Source: Holosporales bacterium (GTDB taxonomy: Bacteria > Pseudomonadota > Alphaproteobacteria > Paracaedibacterales > UBA11393). From it: a DNA stretch of 8,625 bases. Where the stretch lies: NCBI GenBank assembly GCA_003542655.1, contig DPKF01000165.1, forward strand, positions 1-8,625. The letters are read 5' to 3'. The position numbers and the translations under genes are program-made. The notes under the pieces are model-generated. The model searched no databases. It had not been told where the DNA came from and was given only the letters and a program-made list of their open reading frames with translations. Below are positions 6,734-8,625 of this stretch, one piece after another (position 1 is the stretch's first letter; every line of letters begins with the position of its first letter).

Positions 6734-6757
6734 ATCGGTTCGTTGCTGTTGATCTGT

Positions 6758-8194
6758 TTAAAATGGCATTTGTGGTAGGCCATCTGCTTGAGGTTCTGGC
6801 TCACCCATTCCTGGGAAGGCCGGTAGGCCACCTGATTGCGGCTGAGGTTCACCCAATTCTGGGAAGGCCGGCAATTCAACTGCTTGCGGCTGTGGTTCAC
6901 CCATTCCTGGGAAGGCTGGTAATCCACCTGCTTGCGGCTGTGGTTCAAATGTTCCTGGGAAAGCGGGTAATCCACCGGCTTGAGGTTGTGCTACGCCCAA
7001 TGGAGTAATAGCATTTGGGTCTATTTCAGGTGGGGTGCCGAATGCTGGGTTATTCATTGCGTTTGGCATTTGCGGCATCCCTGCTAAGGGGTTGGCATTT
7101 CCTGCAATACGTGCGCCATCTTGACGACTTTTTGAAACAATTGTATTAATTTCTTCTTGTGATACACCTTGACGTTTTAGATTAGCAATAATTTGATTAT
7201 TTTCTTGTTCTAATCTTGCAATTTCGGCTTCAATTGTTCTGATGCGTTGTTGTTCAGCAAAGCGTGCGGCGGCGCTTGCTTGTGACATTGCTTGTTGTTG
7301 CTGCATTTGCTGTGCCTGTAACATCTGTGCTTCCTGGGCTTGACTTAAATTCATGCGCAGTAAAATAGGTTTTAAAAGTGTTGCCCGCACTAGTTTAGCA
7401 TCTTCTTCATTTAATTCTTCTTTTACTCTTGCCAAAGCATCTACTAATTTTGGATCTTTCTGTGCTTCTGCCATAATCTGTTCATATAATTGCGGATTTA
7501 ATGTTGGATTAGCAAGAACACTTTCATCAATTGGCCCTGCGAAAACGCCACCCATACCGTTTTGTTGCATCCCTGGTTGAGGAACAAGAACAGGTTGTCC
7601 CGTTGTTGGGTTAATAATAGGCTGTCCATTTGCACCAATCATTGGTGAACCTGGGTTCATAGTTCCTGGTTGTGGCACAAGAACAGATTGACCTGTGCTT
7701 GGATCGATAACGGGTTGTCCATCAATTATCATAGGCGTTCCAGGCATTTGCTGCTGTGCACTAAAGCCAGCCATAGCGCCACCTGGGTTCATCCCCTGTT
7801 GAAATGATGCAGGTTGTCCTGTCATTGGATTGAAAGCCTGTTGTCCATTTGCACCCAACATTTGCTGTTGTCCGCCAAAACCACCCATTGAATTATTATA
7901 ATTACCCATTTGCCCATTAAAACCAGAACCTTGGTTCATGACCGGTATGCCTTGAAAATTGACAGGCTGTACACCGTTTTGCATCATACCCTGCTGACCA
8001 AAACCGCCTAAGTTCATTAGGCCACCTTGCATACCATTGTCTTTATCATCTTTATTAGGGGCAAATTTACCAATGATATCGCCTAATGCTTGAATAACGC
8101 CGGCTGCTCCATTAGCACCGTCATTTGCATGCACACTATTAGCCAGTGCTAGAAGCGACACATAAACTAAAAAAAATCTTTTTTTACTACTCAC
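6758..8194 (-). CDS. Secreted Gln/Pro/Gly/Met-rich repeat protein of unknown function (478 aa)
   Basis: No family recognised. The start is GTG 8192-8194: an AGGA lies at 8201-8204, an in-frame stop lies just upstream, and the first 23 residues form a signal peptide ending VHA before NDGANG. Layout: a Gly/Gln/Met/Asn-rich low-complexity segment (about 50-113); three imperfect units with NGQPxxNPxTGQPVLVPQPG (about 114-208); a more ordinary helical domain (about 222-285, PIDESVLANPTLNPQLYEQI...LLKPILLRMNL); a Gln-rich coiled coil (about 286-345); a Pro-rich linker; and four 16-aa repeats of EPQPQAGGLPAFPGMG (about 401-478). There is no cysteine and no transmembrane segment after the signal. The protein should be periplasmic or secreted. 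The composition suggests an extended, sticky surface or envelope protein, but that is inference. The gene is convergent with rnr (24 bases between stops) and divergent from yidC. Confidence 0.85.
   Translation of the reverse strand: MSSKKRFFLVYVSLLALANSVHANDGANGAAGVIQALGDIIGKFAPNKDDKDNGMQGGLMNLGGFGQQGMMQNGVQPVNFQGIPVMNQGSGFNGQMGNYNNSMGGFGGQQQMLGANGQQAFNPMTGQPASFQQGMNPGGAMAGFSAQQQMPGTPMIIDGQPVIDPSTGQSVLVPQPGTMNPGSPMIGANGQPIINPTTGQPVLVPQPGMQQNGMGGVFAGPIDESVLANPTLNPQLYEQIMAEAQKDPKLVDALARVKEELNEEDAKLVRATLLKPILLRMNLSQAQEAQMLQAQQMQQQQAMSQASAAARFAEQQRIRTIEAEIARLEQENNQIIANLKRQGVSQEEINTIVSKSRQDGARIAGNANPLAGMPQMPNAMNNPAFGTPPEIDPNAITPLGVAQPQAGGLPAFPGTFEPQPQAGGLPAFPGMGEPQPQAVELPAFPELGEPQPQSGGLPAFPGMGEPEPQADGLPQMPF
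6801..6992 (-). repeat. 48-bp tandem repeats coding the Pro-rich C-terminus
   Basis: Four 48-bp units begin at 6801, 6849, 6897 and 6945, each coding 16 residues of the type EPQPQAGGLPAFPGMG. They share a core close to CCATTCCTGGGAAGG and diverge more than the 72-bp repeats at 2137. This points to an older array under selection for the peptide, with positions like GG/VE/DG varying. Confidence 0.92.
7572..7855 (-). repeat. Imperfect internal repeats coding NGQPxxNPxTGQPVLVPQPG units
   Basis: Three related units lie in the first half of the 478-aa protein: NGQQAFNPMTGQPASFQQG, DGQPVIDPSTGQSVLVPQPG and NGQPIINPTTGQPVLVPQPG. The last two are exactly 31 codons (93 bp) apart; the first is 42 codons before the second and more degenerate. 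Confidence 0.85.
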
Positions 8195-8228
8195 TTTGAA
8201 TCCTATTTTTTAGGTCCTTACCTTCAGG

Positions 8229-8257
8229 ATATAAAAGAAAAGTTAAGATTTGGTAAA
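8229..8257 (-). promoter_or_regulatory. Possible promoter of the 478-aa repeat protein gene
   Basis: On the minus strand, TTTACC (8257-8252) and TTATAT (8234-8229) are separated by 17 bases, about 35 bases upstream of the GTG start. The -35 matches consensus at four of six positions. AT-richness makes chance matches likely, so support is moderate. Confidence 0.42.
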
Positions 8258-8317
8258 TAGAGCAAAAATTTTTAAATTATTTTAAACTAAGAATTACTTT
8301 CTAAAAAATGCTCTCTA

Positions 8318-8326
8318 TGCTAAGAT
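8318..8326 (+). promoter_or_regulatory. Possible extended -10 promoter of yidC
   Basis: TGCTAAGAT is an extended -10 element (TG one base before TAAGAT), 36 bases before the yidC start codon. The -35 at the right spacing is poor (TTTCTA), which is usual for extended -10 promoters. The region upstream is very AT-rich. Confidence 0.45.
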
Positions 8327-8362
8327 ATGCAGTATTAATGAATAATTATATAAAGATTTTTA

Positions 8363-8625
8363 ATGGCAGAACAGAAAAATTTTATTTTAGCCCTTGTCTT
8401 ATCTATTGGTATTTTTGTTGGTTGGGATCATTTCTTTGGAACGAAGAATATTCCAGCACAAGTTGAGCAAACGGAAAAAGTTACAGTCGACATTAGTGAT
8501 AAAGAAACGATAAAGACCACTGAGCCCCTCATCTTAGACCGAGAAGCTGCTATTACCGACAAACGTGCTTTCATTAAAAGTGATAAAATTAAGGGCAGTG
8601 TTAATCTGAAAGGTGGTTGTTTAGA
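8363..8625 (+). CDS. yidC: Membrane protein insertase YidC, N-terminal part (runs off right edge)
   Basis: Only the first 87 codons are present. YidC inserts and folds inner-membrane proteins, alone or with the Sec translocon. The N-terminus MAEQKNFILALVLSIGIFVG followed by WDHFF is the typical first transmembrane segment of Gram-negative YidC, and the start of the periplasmic domain follows. That part contains LDREAAITDKRAFIKSDKIK and GSVNLKGG, matching the alphaproteobacterial pattern of acidic linker, RxxAL-like stretch and lKGSInLkGa. The conserved insertase core lies beyond the window. The ribosome binding site is weak (AAAGA at 8352-8356). The gene is transcribed away from the 478-aa repeat protein gene; the usual rpmH-rnpA partners are not directly upstream. 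Confidence 0.92.
   Translation, partial: MAEQKNFILALVLSIGIFVGWDHFFGTKNIPAQVEQTEKVTVDISDKETIKTTEPLILDREAAITDKRAFIKSDKIKGSVNLKGGCL

Noticed and set aside
6731..6756. Possible terminator hairpin after rnr from AGATC...GATCT
   Set aside because: The five-base arms are separated by a long loop and no T-run follows.
6763..7008. Open frames on both strands across the 48-bp repeats (about 81 codons each)
   Set aside because: A 48-bp repeat is a multiple of three, so any frame without a stop in one unit stays open in all. The signal-peptide-bearing frame of the 478-aa protein explains the region.

Overview
This is an AT-rich stretch of a bacterial chromosome. It most likely comes from an alphaproteobacterium with an intracellular, Holosporales/Rickettsiales-like lifestyle. 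The alphaproteobacterial signal comes from a short DUF3035/BamF-type lipoprotein, an RNase R with the alphaproteobacterial core layout, and the start of a YidC with the alphaproteobacterial N-terminal pattern. The lifestyle is inferred only from the base composition and the unusual repeat-rich secreted proteins. No mobile element, CRISPR array, tRNA or rRNA gene is visible, and no gene-free stretch exceeds 300 bases.

Left part (1-1663): the start of a soluble lytic murein transglycosylase gene (minus strand, running off the left edge) is divergent from a HAD-family phosphatase gene. The phosphatase gene ends at a strong hairpin that can work as a terminator on both strands.

Middle-left (1692-3137): two minus-strand genes encode exported proteins of unknown function (131 and 317 aa). 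They are tandem paralogues that share almost identical ribosome binding sites and signal peptides and a short common domain. The longer one carries nearly exact 72-bp tandem repeats plus an extra C-terminal region.

Centre (3225-6733): a good sigma70-type promoter leads into a tightly packed three-gene unit: a BamF-like outer-membrane-assembly lipoprotein, an exported M16 peptidase-family protein without zinc ligands, and RNase R. The last two genes overlap by ATGA. The unit joins envelope biogenesis to RNA turnover.

Right part (6758-8625): a minus-strand gene encodes a secreted 478-aa protein rich in Gln, Pro, Gly and Met, with two repeat arrays and a coiled coil. It is divergent from yidC, the membrane protein insertase, of which only the first 87 codons are in the window.

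The clearest candidates for undescribed biology are the three exported proteins without recognisable families (1692-2645, 2730-3125, 6758-8194). They could be host-interaction or envelope proteins, but nothing in the sequence fixes a function.
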